The notes below the pieces were generated by a model. It searched no databases and was not told the origin of the DNA. It saw only the letters and a program-made list of their open reading frames with translations. A DNA stretch of 64,000 nucleotides from Eustoma russellianum (lineage: Eukaryota > Streptophyta > Magnoliopsida > Gentianales > Gentianaceae). Made by a program: the position numbers and the translations under genes. Location of the stretch: contig AP025065.1 in NCBI GenBank assembly GCA_036186865.1, positions 8,829,259 through 8,893,258 of the forward strand. Direction: 5' to 3'. Every line of letters begins with the position of its first letter. Position 1 is the first letter of the stretch. This document shows positions 43,701 to 54,000 of the stretch, piece after piece.

Positions 43701-45412
43701 AACATTGCACCTGAAGAGGCAACAGCATGTACGAAAGGTGAGGACAGAAAAGGAGAGATGGAGCTAGTTTCAGTGTGGGTAATACCGTGTAAGTAATACA
43801 ATCCTTGATCTACCTCAGCTGAACCAATCATCTTCTTGGTTCTGAGGTCCTGAATCAAACAAAAATTGGATTTAAAAATTGCCTGGAACTGATTAGATTG
43901 GGTGAGCTTGCTGAGAGAAACAAGGTTAAACGCAAAGGAAGGCACATGGAATACACTTGTAAGGATCAGATTCTGGTTTATCCTCACTGTCCCAACATGT
44001 GTGACTGTGGCAAGGGACTTATTTGGCAACACAACAGACAAAGAAGTAACAGGTTTATATGACTCAAACAAATTGACAGATGAACAAACATGATCACTAG
44101 CTCCAGAATCCAAGATCCATATATTAGAGTTCTCATGTAATACATTACCTGAGTCCTTACCATTGACCGTAGTTTGCTGTGCTGTCAAGACAGTATGAAG
44201 TGTACCTGAGCCACTTGCAACATTCTTCTGGCTGGTACTCTCCTGACGTTCCTGTAGCAAATTGATCAGCTGGTTATACTGGTCCTGGGTTAATGACGGC
44301 ATTGTCCTCAGATCAGTTCCTTCAAAGCACTGAGCCTTGTCTGATCCTCCCTGCATCAACATTTCACCAGATTGCACTGGACTGCCTTCAGTCGTTATCA
44401 TATTAACCTGACCTTTAGGTTTGTATCCGGGGGGAAATCCATGTTTTCTATAGCACTTGTCTACTGTGTGTCCCCTCATATTGCAAAATGTACACACTGC
44501 AGATCTAGAACTGTTTGGATACGATTTTCCCATGCCTCTCTTGTTAGTTTTTCCAGCTGGCCTTTGCCAAGGTATACTAGACTCATTCGAGTTCTGCTGA
44601 TATGAATTGCCTCTAGGTACATTCCCAACGTTCATGATCACAGACGGATTATTATTAAACTGAGATTGATTAGCAGAATAATTCAATTTCCTCTCCAGTT
44701 TCACAGCCATAGCAAAAGCAGTTTTCAAATCTGGCAAAGGACTACACAACAATACCTGTGACTTGACTGCTTCGTATTCGTCATTCAGTCCTTTTAAAAA
44801 TTTAATCACGCAATCATTCTCTACAAACTTATTAATTTCAACAGTGAGATTGCAACTACATTTACGGCATGAACAAACAGGAATTGATCTCAATACAAGT
44901 AGTTCTTCCCAAACACTTTTGAGCCTAGTATAGTACTCAGTCACGGTGTTTCGTTCTTGCTTAATCGAATAAAATTCCTCTTGTAGATCAGATAATCTGA
45001 ATGAATCCGCATTTCCATATCTAAATTTCAGATCATTCCATATATCAGCAGCAGAGTCTAACCACACAACACTTTGGCCTATATTATGAGTTAAGGAATT
45101 TACCAACCACGACGCAACCATGTTATTGGCTTTCAACCAAGCATTGCTTCTTCGATCTCCATCCGCAGGCTTCTTAATTGTTCCATTCACGAAACCAAGC
45201 TTATTCTTCGATTCAAGTGCTCTACGCACAGACCTACTCCAACTGTGAAAGTTGTTTCCATCAAGCAACGGTTGCACCAATGCCATAGACGGATTATCAC
45301 TAGGATGAATAAAGTAAGGATCATCCATAGGATCACTGACAGAATTAGGTGAAGACGCGGAAGCAGGACTATTTCCACCATTGTTCGACATCACGAAGGT
45401 TCCAAAATTCAT
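40775..45412 (-). CDS. gag-pol: Copia Gag-Pol polyprotein, 1545 aa, intact
   Basis: Gag with LLDGNNFHSWSRSVRRAL (about residues 48-65), zinc knuckle C307, C310, H315, C320; protease D435 (WILDSGASDHVC); integrase zinc region (LWHCRLGHMS, CSVCPLAKQK) and core (IDDFSRYCWIYLM, RTDNGPEFS, NGIVERKHQ); RT with LVAKGYTQQYGIDYQDTF, LDVNNAFLHGDL, LYGLKQASREWN and catalytic YVDD at 1218-1221; RNase H with AFVDADWGGC and SSAEAEYRAM. No stop or frameshift. The first ATG is 9 bp from the primer site; a second Met at codon 8 (MSNNGG) is an equally likely start. The last codons encode the polypurine tract and run 19 bp into the 3' LTR. All listed catalytic residues are present. Confidence 0.95.
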   Translation of the reverse strand: MNFGTFVMSNNGGNSPASASSPNSVSDPMDDPYFIHPSDNPSMALVQPLLDGNNFHSWSRSVRRALESKNKLGFVNGTIKKPADGDRRSNAWLKANNMVASWLVNSLTHNIGQSVVWLDSAADIWNDLKFRYGNADSFRLSDLQEEFYSIKQERNTVTEYYTRLKSVWEELLVLRSIPVCSCRKCSCNLTVEINKFVENDCVIKFLKGLNDEYEAVKSQVLLCSPLPDLKTAFAMAVKLERKLNYSANQSQFNNNPSVIMNVGNVPRGNSYQQNSNESSIPWQRPAGKTNKRGMGKSYPNSSRSAVCTFCNMRGHTVDKCYRKHGFPPGYKPKGQVNMITTEGSPVQSGEMLMQGGSDKAQCFEGTDLRTMPSLTQDQYNQLINLLQERQESTSQKNVASGSGTLHTVLTAQQTTVNGKDSGNVLHENSNIWILDSGASDHVCSSVNLFESYKPVTSLSVVLPNKSLATVTHVGTVRINQNLILTSVFHVPSFAFNLVSLSKLTQSNQFQAIFKSNFCLIQDLRTKKMIGSAEVDQGLYYLHGITHTETSSISPFLSSPFVHAVASSGAMLWHCRLGHMSLPRVKEIQKLDSSVQASDSHLDCSVCPLAKQKRTPFPVSYSVASVPFALVHMDIWGPYKYPTMYNQRYFLTVIDDFSRYCWIYLMKSKSDVRNIIESFCSFASVQFDSKVKVIRTDNGPEFSMNKFFADHGIVHQTSCVNTPQQNGIVERKHQHILTVSRSLRFQSSLPSEYWGFCVQHSVFLINITPTPILNHKTPYEILYKRFPSYSHLKVFGCLAFGANTQSHKGKFDARARRSVFLGLSHTTKGYILQDLNTKDVYVSRDVLFHETKFPFGTEAPSSSTSSDSSIGQVPSFSSGPPCFQSFHSQPGNLIHDAPISSPAQSSVPSLPDNSLLQSADIPQSSSQSPPSSTSTESLYTVPSTDLLPLMDGQLIVDLPPILNSPTRPVRVKNPPKYLQDYHCNTLSLPSDQLVHTSPHSLHKVFGYDLLAPQYRSYVLSLNAHTEPSTYSEAARLPVWQAAMNAELSALEANRTWTVVPLPPGKKAIGCRWVYKVKLKADGSVERYKARLVAKGYTQQYGIDYQDTFSPVAKMTTVRVILALAARFQWHIHQLDVNNAFLHGDLHEDIYMSLPPGVSVKGSNMVCKLHKSLYGLKQASREWNATLTKFLLAMGFKQSKCDYTLFLRHDGAEFMALLVYVDDIIVASSDEDSIAKVKQALHCAFKIKDLGQLRFFLGIEVAQATGGVHINQRRYTLDLLEQTGFLNAKPAKTPMESHVSLTHLDSPALEDVTQYRRLIGKLIYLTITRPDIAFAVQQLSQFLDCPTENHLRAAHRLLRYIKGTIGQGILFPRKGVLKLRAFVDADWGGCHETRRSVTGYCVFFGDSLISWKAKKQSTVSRSSAEAEYRAMAMVTCEVQWLLYLLEDLGLRDQKPVEMFCDCRSAMYIAENPVFHERTKHIEIDCHVVRDKVQEGVIRLMPIRTELQLADIFTKALDSKRLLQHVGSLGIHNLYGKPSLRGDVKDVG

Positions 45413-45420
45413 GAGTATCG

Positions 45421-45431
45421 CTCTGATACCA
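45421..45431 (-). other. Primer binding site of the young copia element
   Basis: The minus strand reads TGGTATCAGAG, directly touching the 5' LTR at 45432. Confidence 0.95.
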
Positions 45432-45941
45432 TGTGAAATTTCTAACGAAGAACAAGCAATTCAAATGTTTAACAACAAATCAAACCGTGCAAACACAAAT
45501 TAAGAAGCTAAGAAGCGAATTCATGAGAAAATAGCACGGGGAGGCACGAAGAAAAACTCTTGGAATTTTCTGGAAAAATCAACTCAACTACAAACGCGAA
45601 GCTGCCAAACTTATATAGGCTAGCCCGCTAGAGAAGGAGAAACAGAACCAGCAAAATTACACCTATGCCCTTCAACTAACTGACATTATAATAGAATCAG
45701 TAAGGGCAATAACGTCATTTCACCCGTTTAAACATACTCCCGCCAAAGCAATCGTCTTCCTCTTCCTCCTGTAAGCTCTACTTCAATGGCAGGCTCTTCA
45801 ACCAGCCAATACACACTGCCCCACCGTACAAACCAGGTGCAATTTTACTCAATTGGTAGCTAACACTTCGAATCATCAAGAACAGTACACAATTCAAGTT
45901 AGCTGCCACACTACTTGGGGATTCACCCAACATCTTTAACA
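45432..45941 (-). repeat. 5' LTR of the young copia element
   Basis: 510 bp, one mismatch to the 3' LTR. Contains the likely promoter. Confidence 0.95.
45610..45620 (-). promoter_or_regulatory. TATA box in the copia 5' LTR
   Basis: The minus strand reads CCTATATAAGTT about 180 bp from the primer-site end of the LTR, a good plant TATA box in the expected place. The transcription start would be about 30 bp further (near 45580). Inferred from sequence only. Confidence 0.65.
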
Positions 45942-48318
45942 GAATATGCTTACTTGGAACATTGGAGGTTTACGTAACTCATTGTCTCGTTTGCGTTTGT
46001 TCATTCAGCAGTTTTCAATTAATTTTCTTTCCGTCATTGAGCCGCAGCAGCCTAGTAGCCGTATGAATCGAGCTAGGCTAGAACTTGGGTTTTCGTCTAT
46101 GTTATATGTATGTGATGGCCACGCATGGTGCTTCTAAAAGGGAAACATCATGGACTTATTGGAGTCTAGCAGGAACGCTCAAGTTGCTCACTTACAGGTT
46201 TTGTTTACTTTCTAATAATCTTGTCTTTTGACATTCACGTGTTTATGGCCGATATACTGTGGTAGACCGTAGGGAGTTATGGTCTGATTTGCGGAGTCAT
46301 TGTGATATTATTCGGGAGCCCTGGGTCGGATCATAAAAGGGTTGCACGCCCTACTCTTTCTTCCCTGACTGATTTTAATGCGATGGTAGATTATAGGGCT
46401 TGACATGTTGTGCAACATCTTGGCTCGTGGTTTACATGGCAAGGTGGTCAGGGATTGGGCCGTGTATGGCGACGTTTGGACTGAGTATTCTATAATGAGA
46501 CTTTCTATGATATGTTTCCTGAGGTTTGGTAGACACATCTCTGTTGCACTACATCTGCTCATTGTCCTTTGTTGCTCTAATGTGGTTTGAATGCATCGAT
46601 TGGGCCTTGACAATTCCGTTTTTTTGACTGTCTGGACTCCAGACCCTGACTGTCACACTTTTATGCGAGCTACTTGGGAATCTTATCCTATGATTGGGGG
46701 TATGCATGGTTTATGTGCAAAACTACACAGATTTAAGTAGGATATCTCGGTGGAATAAGGATGATTTTGGTAATATTTTCCGCCATATAGAGCATGCAGA
46801 ATGGCATGTCTGTTCTATGGAAGTGGAATATGATCTCAACCATTCCATTGAGAATAGGGAGGCATACTATGCAGCGCAGGTTGAGTTGAACATGGCATCG
46901 GCTCAAGAGATTGAGTTTTGAAGACAGAAAGCAAGGGTTAAATGGCTCAGGAAGGTGAGGCTAATACTCATATTATCACTCATTGGTCAAGGTTAAATGC
47001 CATCGTCAAGGTATTTACCGCATAGAGACTGAATCTGGCGTTGTTAGTGATACTCCTGATAGTATTAATGCGGCAGTGGTAGACCATTTTACGCGTATGT
47101 TCACCAGTCAGCCAACCGGTGAAAGATCGGAATTCTTGCAATACATTCCAACCATAGTGACGAAGATATATTAATGCCTTTTTCACACATATGCCGTCAG
47201 AAGAAGAGGTGAAACAGACGGTGTGTGAGTTGGATCGCATAGTGCTGCCGGTCCGGATGGTTATAATGGGTGATTTTTTCGATCGTGTTGGAATGTGGTA
47301 CACTTAGATGTGTGTAAGGTGATACATGAATTCTTCTTGGGGTTTCCGATTCCATAGGTTATGGCTCTCTCTATGATTATTTATAATGATGCATCTTGGT
47401 CTCAGCAACTTGTTATTCAATCCATTAGATAGGATCTATACTTCTGGGTTGCGTCTAGATCAGGCACAAGACTCGCCATTTCGAATGCACGGCTTATTCA
47501 TCTAGGCCTTTCGTCCTCATTAAGATATAGGTGTATACGGATTATTCGATGGTGTCCCCCTCCTGCTGGGCGTTTAAAACTTAATACAGATGCCTCGGTG
47601 GCCCGTCGTAGTGCAGGAGGCGGAGCAATAGTTCGAAACTCATCTGGCCATTTTGTACATGCTATATCCTTTCCACTTCGTCATGAGTATCCCCTTAGAG
47701 TTGAATCGCAGGCAGTTTTAATAGCACTTATCTATTATCTACCACGGTACGATGAGTTTGATATTTCTATTGACTCTCGGTATAGTCCCATTACACCTCA
47801 CATACGCCCCTCGAGAGACGAATCAACCCGCACACTTCTTTGCTCAGTTGGCGATGATTTCCTCTTCATTCCAGTCTTTAACCTCGTTGGCGTCATCACC
47901 TTCGCATGTTCATGGCTTGGTTCACACGGATTCAACACTCCCACATTTCTGTCATGATCACTCGGAGGTCCAGACAACCACATATGGACGGCATTTTGCT
48001 GCATAGAATTTTGTTTTGCACATTCGTTTCCAGTTTTTCATTCTGCATTGGTGTAGGCCTACTCTACTTGCACAAACTGCCGTATAAATATGTATGCTTT
48101 TTTCCTTCGTCCAAGGTTTTTCTATAAAGGTGGTTTTACTTGGCAAGGTTTTGATGCGGCATATCATATACAGCAGTTTGTTTTTCTATTCCCCCACATG
48201 TCATTGATGTCACTTTTCATTTACTGTTATCTTCTCTCTCGTTTTGTACCATGGTATTCCTCCGCCATAAGTTAGGGACTTTCATATCTATAATAATCAC
48301 CTTTTCTTGCAAAAAAAA
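45942..48318 (+). pseudogene. LINE ORF2 (endonuclease, deleted RT, RNase H) with A-tail
   Basis: Continues the LINE at 38871-40283 after the copia insertion. The endonuclease starts MLTWNIGGLRNSLSRLRL (45946), followed by SVIEPQQ and a stop at 46135; later frames are heavily broken. A linker is readable (RWNKDDFGNIFRHIEHAE, about 46755-46805). RT begins around 47180-47340, but its catalytic centre is missing: sequence jumps near 47400 to the region before RNase H. RNase H is well kept (GRLKLNTDASVA, GGGAIVRNSSGHFVHAISF, VESQAVLIALIYYLP, 47565-47760). The 3' UTR ends in an A9 tract (about 48310-48318). Non-functional. Confidence 0.8.
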
Positions 48319-50099
48319 ATAAGTTGTGAAAAAGTAGAGATTTATGTGGTTATGCGAATGGGTATAACATTCAGCCTTAAGGCCTAGTCATGGAATAACT
48401 AAGTTGTTACATGTCATGAAGATATATATGTATATATGTATGGGTGATGTACGGCCATAAGGCCTATTTATGAAAGAAATAATTTTGTTACATGTTCATA
48501 GATATATGAATGTATGAAATGTAGTATAAAGAAATTATGACTATGTTATGTATTCTCTTATGACATGTTAAAGTAGTTATGAAATAAATGTCCTAAATGC
48601 TTAAGGGTTGAGTCATGAGCTTGTATGTAGAATATATAATTTAAGAAAATGATGATGAGTGAAATAGCACAAAAAGAGGGCTGTTTTGGGGACTTGGCCA
48701 AGCCTCACGCCATAAGGATAAGAATCATATTTACTTAAGCTATGACATGCATGATGTAGATCAGTTATGGATTTATGATGATTAAATTTTTGAATGACCA
48801 AAATGGCCATGGACTGAGCCTAATGGACAATAAAGCAAAAGTTTTGTAAAATATTTTTATCGCATCATATGATTTAAAAAATTCTCACGTGTAACGAATA
48901 ATAAACACGAGCCGATTGATTTCAACGACACATGTTATGTTATGTTATAGTACGCCAACATGTCATCGGGACCGGAGTGGTAGGTGTCATGGGCATATGT
49001 TATCGTTATGGCCGAGTGTAACACCTTGTTTAGGACACAGGATCTCTGCAATAACGCATTACCGTTAGAAACATGTACACATGATGTAACACCATGTTTG
49101 GAACATTGGGATTCATATTTATACATGTGACTATATGGTGAATCATTCGGTATGTCGTGAGTTATTACTCTATGTTATGAAAAGTGCTATAGTCATCATA
49201 TGAAAATGCCATGTTTCACATGTTTATGAAAATGTCATGCTATGAATGTTTGCGGGAAAAAATCATGTCTTGATTATTTATGGAAAGTGATGTTTTAAAT
49301 TGTTTATGAAAAATGTACCATGTTATGACTTGTGAAAACCGAATTTCTATGAAACCTTTAAGTTATTGTTGGAACATCCTTAAGCCTATGCTATTATTTA
49401 GTGGACCAAATAAGAACTTATGCATAGGAGTGTACTTGGTATGGACATAAGACATGTGAACTTAGTATAAGATGTGGATTGGAAATTAAGAATGGACATG
49501 TAGATGTCGTTTTTCTTGGACTTAGATAGAAGGAAATTGTTAAGTTTGATGACGATGTTCATTAAGTATGTGTTACATGTTGTATGATTATACTTATGCT
49601 ATGAACTTTATTTATTAAAATGGAGACGTGTTATGTTATGTTCTTTATTTACGCTTTATTATTTTATCATCCCTTCTCTCCATGTATGATCCACATGACG
49701 TATCCAGGTGGACTCTCGCTGGGCGATTAGTGTTATATCTCATGCTTACCTTATAATATTGCAGAGAATAGGGATTGCGATACAGGATTCATAGAGGACG
49801 AACCTTGAGTAGATTATCTGTGGTGAAGAAGTATGCCAGGACTTTATCTTTTGGTTATGTTAGATATTTTGATCATGATGTACTTAGATTATTTTGGGAC
49901 ATGGTACATTATGATTTGTATGGACTTATGACAATTTGTATCGATATGCATGTTCCATTTTTATCTTTATGTTGTTTCTCCTATATCGATTCATGATTCG
50001 TGTCGACAAGTACATGTATCGTATCGACGCTTTATACTTCTCGTAGCAAAGTACAACAGGTGCACCGTGCGAGACCCTAGTACTAGCCGGGGCGCTACA
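48319..50099 (+). repeat. Noncoding dispersed repeat, copy 2
   Basis: Diverged relative of 32181-33811. Shared blocks include GCCGAGTGTAACACCTTGT (about 49012), GTGCTATAGTCATCATATGA (about 49183), ATGATCCACATGACGTAT (about 49686), GCTGGGCGATTAG (about 49717) and the end GGGGCGCTACA (50099). It starts directly after the LINE A-tail and ends directly before MULE sequence. No ORF is supportable. It may be the right part of a Ty3-type LTR. Confidence 0.5.
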
Positions 50100-50700
50100 C
50101 GACTGCTATGCTTGGAAAATAAATTACCTTGTATAGTGTCTTGTAGCTTGATGCAACCTTCCATGTCAGCCCCTTATTGTACTTAGTAGCACATTTCTCT
50201 TGCATCGCTTACATAAACCAGTCTTGCAGCTCAGAGCCATCCTATGACGATCATAAAACAACTCCATTAATATCATGTCCAATAATTTAGTAATAGGCAA
50301 GCAACTTGTCTCTCTGATCCAATTGTTGATGTTCAACTGCATTTGATGTCATTTACCCATAACTAAAAAAAAATGGAGAACGTGCCTGAGACCACTTATT
50401 ATAAGGAGTGTTTTGTAATTCCAGTGCAATGCTGCCATCGGTTCTCTTAAAAAGTTCTAGTGTCTCTATGAATAGTCTAATGGTTGGAGAATTAGCACAA
50501 TCACTCAACAAAGTACAGATTCTTACACGATAAATATTCAAAAAATTATTGTCCACATACAATGTTCTTCACATTCATAAAAAGGTGACATAAACAGAAC
50601 AACCGATCTTACTTCCTCAAAAACAATTGGCAATGCCTTCATTAAACCAATAGTTTTATATGTCTCCGTAAATACATCCCGGTCCCCCAAAACTATCGCC
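50100..50700 (-). pseudogene. MuDR-type (MULE) transposase C-terminal fragment
   Basis: Minus-strand reading, with frameshifts: GLMKALPIVFEEV (about 50620-50660), KWSQARSPFFFSYG then a stop and MTSNAVE (about 50345-50400), shifting frame into NNWIRETSCLPITKLLDMI (about 50265-50325) and ending NKGLTWKVAS, the approach to a SWIM domain (about 50135-50170). The order and spacing match the region of plant MULE transposases between the DDE core and the SWIM zinc finger. The catalytic core and terminal inverted repeats are not present. Recognised by motif memory, so moderate confidence. Its right boundary with the copia LTR is approximate. Confidence 0.6.
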
Positions 50701-50719
50701 ACCTAGATAGAGGTAACAA

Positions 50720-51050
50720 GCCTACACGATATTTCATTTAAAACATACAAAAGGCAAACATTAGGGCACAAGAGCAAAATTACACATCATCATACTGTTC
50801 TTGGTATCCATAGTATTGTAACATGGTTATGCTCACATAGCTACCGTTATGTTTGTAGACTTGAACAAATATGAATGAAAACGATTCTTGTTTCATTGAT
50901 TCAATTGTTTGCATTACGTTTGATTTATAGTACACAGGAACCCAATCACTTTCTAATCTACGGGATTTGGTTTTGATTTGAATTTGAATGGGATATGATC
51001 TTAACAAACAAATCTCCTAAACTAAGGAAAGTTAACAAACTTTTTCAACA
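50720..51050 (-). repeat. 3' LTR of copia element D, outer edge uncertain
   Basis: The inner end is clear: plus strand ...TTTTTCAACA at 51050, followed by the reversed polypurine tract CTCCCCCTCAAG. The minus strand therefore starts TGTTGAAAAAG. A TATA-like TACTATAAATC lies near 50925. The outer end, about 50720-50780, is a guess because no second LTR is in the window. Confidence 0.5.
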
Positions 51051-54000
51051 CTCCCCCTCAAGTTGATCAGCGGGATAACCGATGCTCAACTTGTGTAACA
51101 TCGTCTCAAACACTTGTCCACTGACTGCCTTTATGAGAATATCTGTAAGCTGATCCTCGGATTGGACGAACGGTACTTCCACAATTCTTGCTTCGAGTTT
51201 TTCTTTTATGAAATGCCGATCAACCTCAATATGTTTGGTCCAATCGTGCTGCACCGGATTTTTCGAAATCCTAATAGCTGCTTGATTGTCACTCTTTAGC
51301 TTCGCTGGGTACTTAGGGGGGAACCCTACCTCTTTCAAGAGTTTGTCAATCCAGAGAACCTCCACAATCCCCTTCGAAATTCCCCTAAATCCAGCCTCAG
51401 CACTAGATAATGCGACCACCTTCTGTTTTTTACTTCACCATGTCACCAGATTTCCTCCCACCAATGACAAGTACCCTGAAGTCGACCTACTATCGCCCAA
51501 GTTACCTGCCCAATCTACATCAGTAAACACTTCAACTTCAAGATGAGCATGCCTTTTATACCAAATCCCCCTTTCGGGGTTCCTTTTAGATATCGCAGGA
51601 GTCGCATTACAGTTGCTAAGTGTTCTTTCTGAGGTTTGTGCATAAGATTTATCACCCCAACGGCATAGGCTATATCATGTCGCGTATGAGAGAGATATAT
51701 CAATTTTCCAACTAGCCTCTGATAATGTTCTTTATTTACTGTTGGAGCTTCTTCTCTGATCTGTAACTTTTGATTCACCACCACAGGAGTTTCACTTGGC
51801 TTGCAGTCTAGCATTCCTACTTCGACCAATAGATCCAGTGTATACTTCTTTTGGGATATAAACAGATCTTTTTCTGAACAGAGCACCTCAATACCAAGAA
51901 AATACTTCAACTGCCCTAAATCCTTCATTTCGAACTCTGGAAACAAACTCTCTCTGAGTCGAGCTATCTCTTTTGTGTCACTTCCTGTAATAACCATATC
52001 ATCCACATAGATAATAAGGCATGTAATTAATTTACCTTGATGTTTCAGGAAGAGTGTGTGATCTGCATTACTCTGCTTAAACCCACTTTGCTTCATGACG
52101 AGAGTAAACCTTTCAAACTAAGCCCTTGGAGATTGTTTGAGCCCGCAGAGCAATCGCCTGAGTCTATATACCTCATTCTTACGGAAACCGTGTGCAAAGC
52201 CAGGTGGTGCTTCCATGTAGACCTTCTCTTTTAGTTCTCCATATAAGAAAGCATTCTTCACATCAAACTGGTGCGATGACCATTCTTTATTCACAGTGAT
52301 AGAGAACATGATCCTGATCGTATCAATTTTGGCAACCAAAGAAAAAGTTTCTGAATAATCAATACCATATGTTTGCGTATACCCTTTTGCGACCAATCTG
52401 GCCTTTTAGCACTCAACGGTGTCATTTGCCTTGTACTTCACTGTAAAAGCCCATCGACACCCCACAGGTCGCTCTCCTTTTGGTAGTACACATTTCTCCC
52501 GCGTTTGGTTTATCTCGAGTGCTTCCATTTCAACTTCCATTGCCTTCCCCCAAACTTCCTGTCGAACAGCTTCATCAACATTGTGCGGGAGTTTCTCAGT
52601 ATATGCAACCAACACCTTTCCATCTGACACATTTATTGGATGTTTGGAAGATCTTGTTGTCTTCTCAGGCGAGTACCTTTGGGTTGAGACACCTCGATTT
52701 CGCCGTAGAGGAAGAACATGTAATTGTTGCTCAAATGGGGGTTCAGGGATTTCCAAGATCTCAACTGTCTCAGGGAAATTAGTATCAAGAGTATCCGGAG
52801 TAGTAACAGGAGGTTCAGGGGACGAAGACTCACTTATCTCGTGCAGGACATCTATGGTCGGAGATTCACCAGATGGTGACCCTTGGGCTTCCGGACCATC
52901 TACCTTGGACTGGGCATGCTCGATAGCGCCACCTGCTTGTCCTTGTTGGTCAACCTCCGATCCCCTGCAGTTATGGAACCAATCGAAAGGCTCACTATAT
53001 GTCTCCCCCTGGGCCTGAGTATGGTATTTAAAGAAATATTCAGTCCCAACGAAGACGCAATCGAGGGTGATATGTATTAAGCGAGTAACCGGATCATAGC
53101 ACTGATAGCCCTTTTGGTGAGTAACATACCCTACGAAGACACATCTACATGCACAGGGATCAAAATTGGTACGATCTTGTTTACGAATATGTATATAGAT
53201 GGTGCACCCGAATATTTTGGGTGGTAGAGTCATGAGAGATGGGATATCGACTTGTGTAGTGAGTACTTGAATGGGTGTTTGCTGATCCAAGATTCTGGTT
53301 GGAAGACAATTAATGAGATACGCCGAAGTAACTATGGCTTCGGCCAAAAGGTCTTTGATACACTGGCTTTGATCATCATGGAACGAGCCATTTTTAGTAA
53401 AAGGCGATTTTTCCGCTCATCAACTCCATTTTGTTGCGGAGTATGCGAGCAAGATGTCTGATGAACAAGACCGGTGGTCTGGAAGAAAGTCTGAAACTTG
53501 TGTGACATATATTCACTGCCATTTTTTGAGCAGAAAATTTGAATTTTTTTACCGAACCGGGTTTCAATCACGTGAAAGAAGTGGATGGATTTTGTTGGGA
53601 CTTCAGACTTTTGTGTAAGAAAGTAAATCCAGGTCATACTCGAATAATCATCGATAAAGAATACAAAATATTTAAATCCTTGTGGAGTGGGACATGGTGC
53701 TAGTCCCCATATATCCGAATGAACAAGTGAAAAACACTAACTAACTCGAGTACTATTAGGGCGAAAACTACCGTTGTGATGTTTAGCAAGGATACAAGTA
53801 TCATAAGTACGATGTTCACTAGACTGAATAAATAACTTAGGAAACAGAGTACGAAGGTAACCAAAGGAAGGGTGACCCAGTCGCGGTGTCATAACCACAG
53901 CTGTCGTTCAGTCGTCCGGTGGGCAAGCATGGACCGGCCCTGTTGAGCAACCTCCTCCATGTAGTATAGCCCGTGGCTCTTAGTGTCACGCCCAATGATC

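Larger units (their letters stand above)
40284..45941 (-). mobile_element. Complete young Ty1/copia element, 5,658 bp
   Basis: Minus-strand element with 510-bp LTRs at 40284-40793 (3') and 45432-45941 (5'), primer site 45421-45431, one ORF of 1545 codons, and a polypurine tract next to the 3' LTR. The LTRs differ at one position, 40546 (C against A). The target duplication GAATA (40279-40283 and 45942-45946) is perfect. It sits inside a LINE at the first codons of ORF2. It is the youngest dated insertion here and possibly still competent. RT signatures such as LYGLKQASREWN suggest the Ale/Retrofit group; that placement is tentative. Confidence 0.97.

Noticed and set aside
43211..43714. 167-codon plus-strand open frame within the copia element
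   Set aside because: Antisense to the intact integrase gene, with no motif of its own.
52419..53018. 199-codon plus-strand open frame
   Set aside because: Shadow of the minus-strand integrase and linker region of copia element D.
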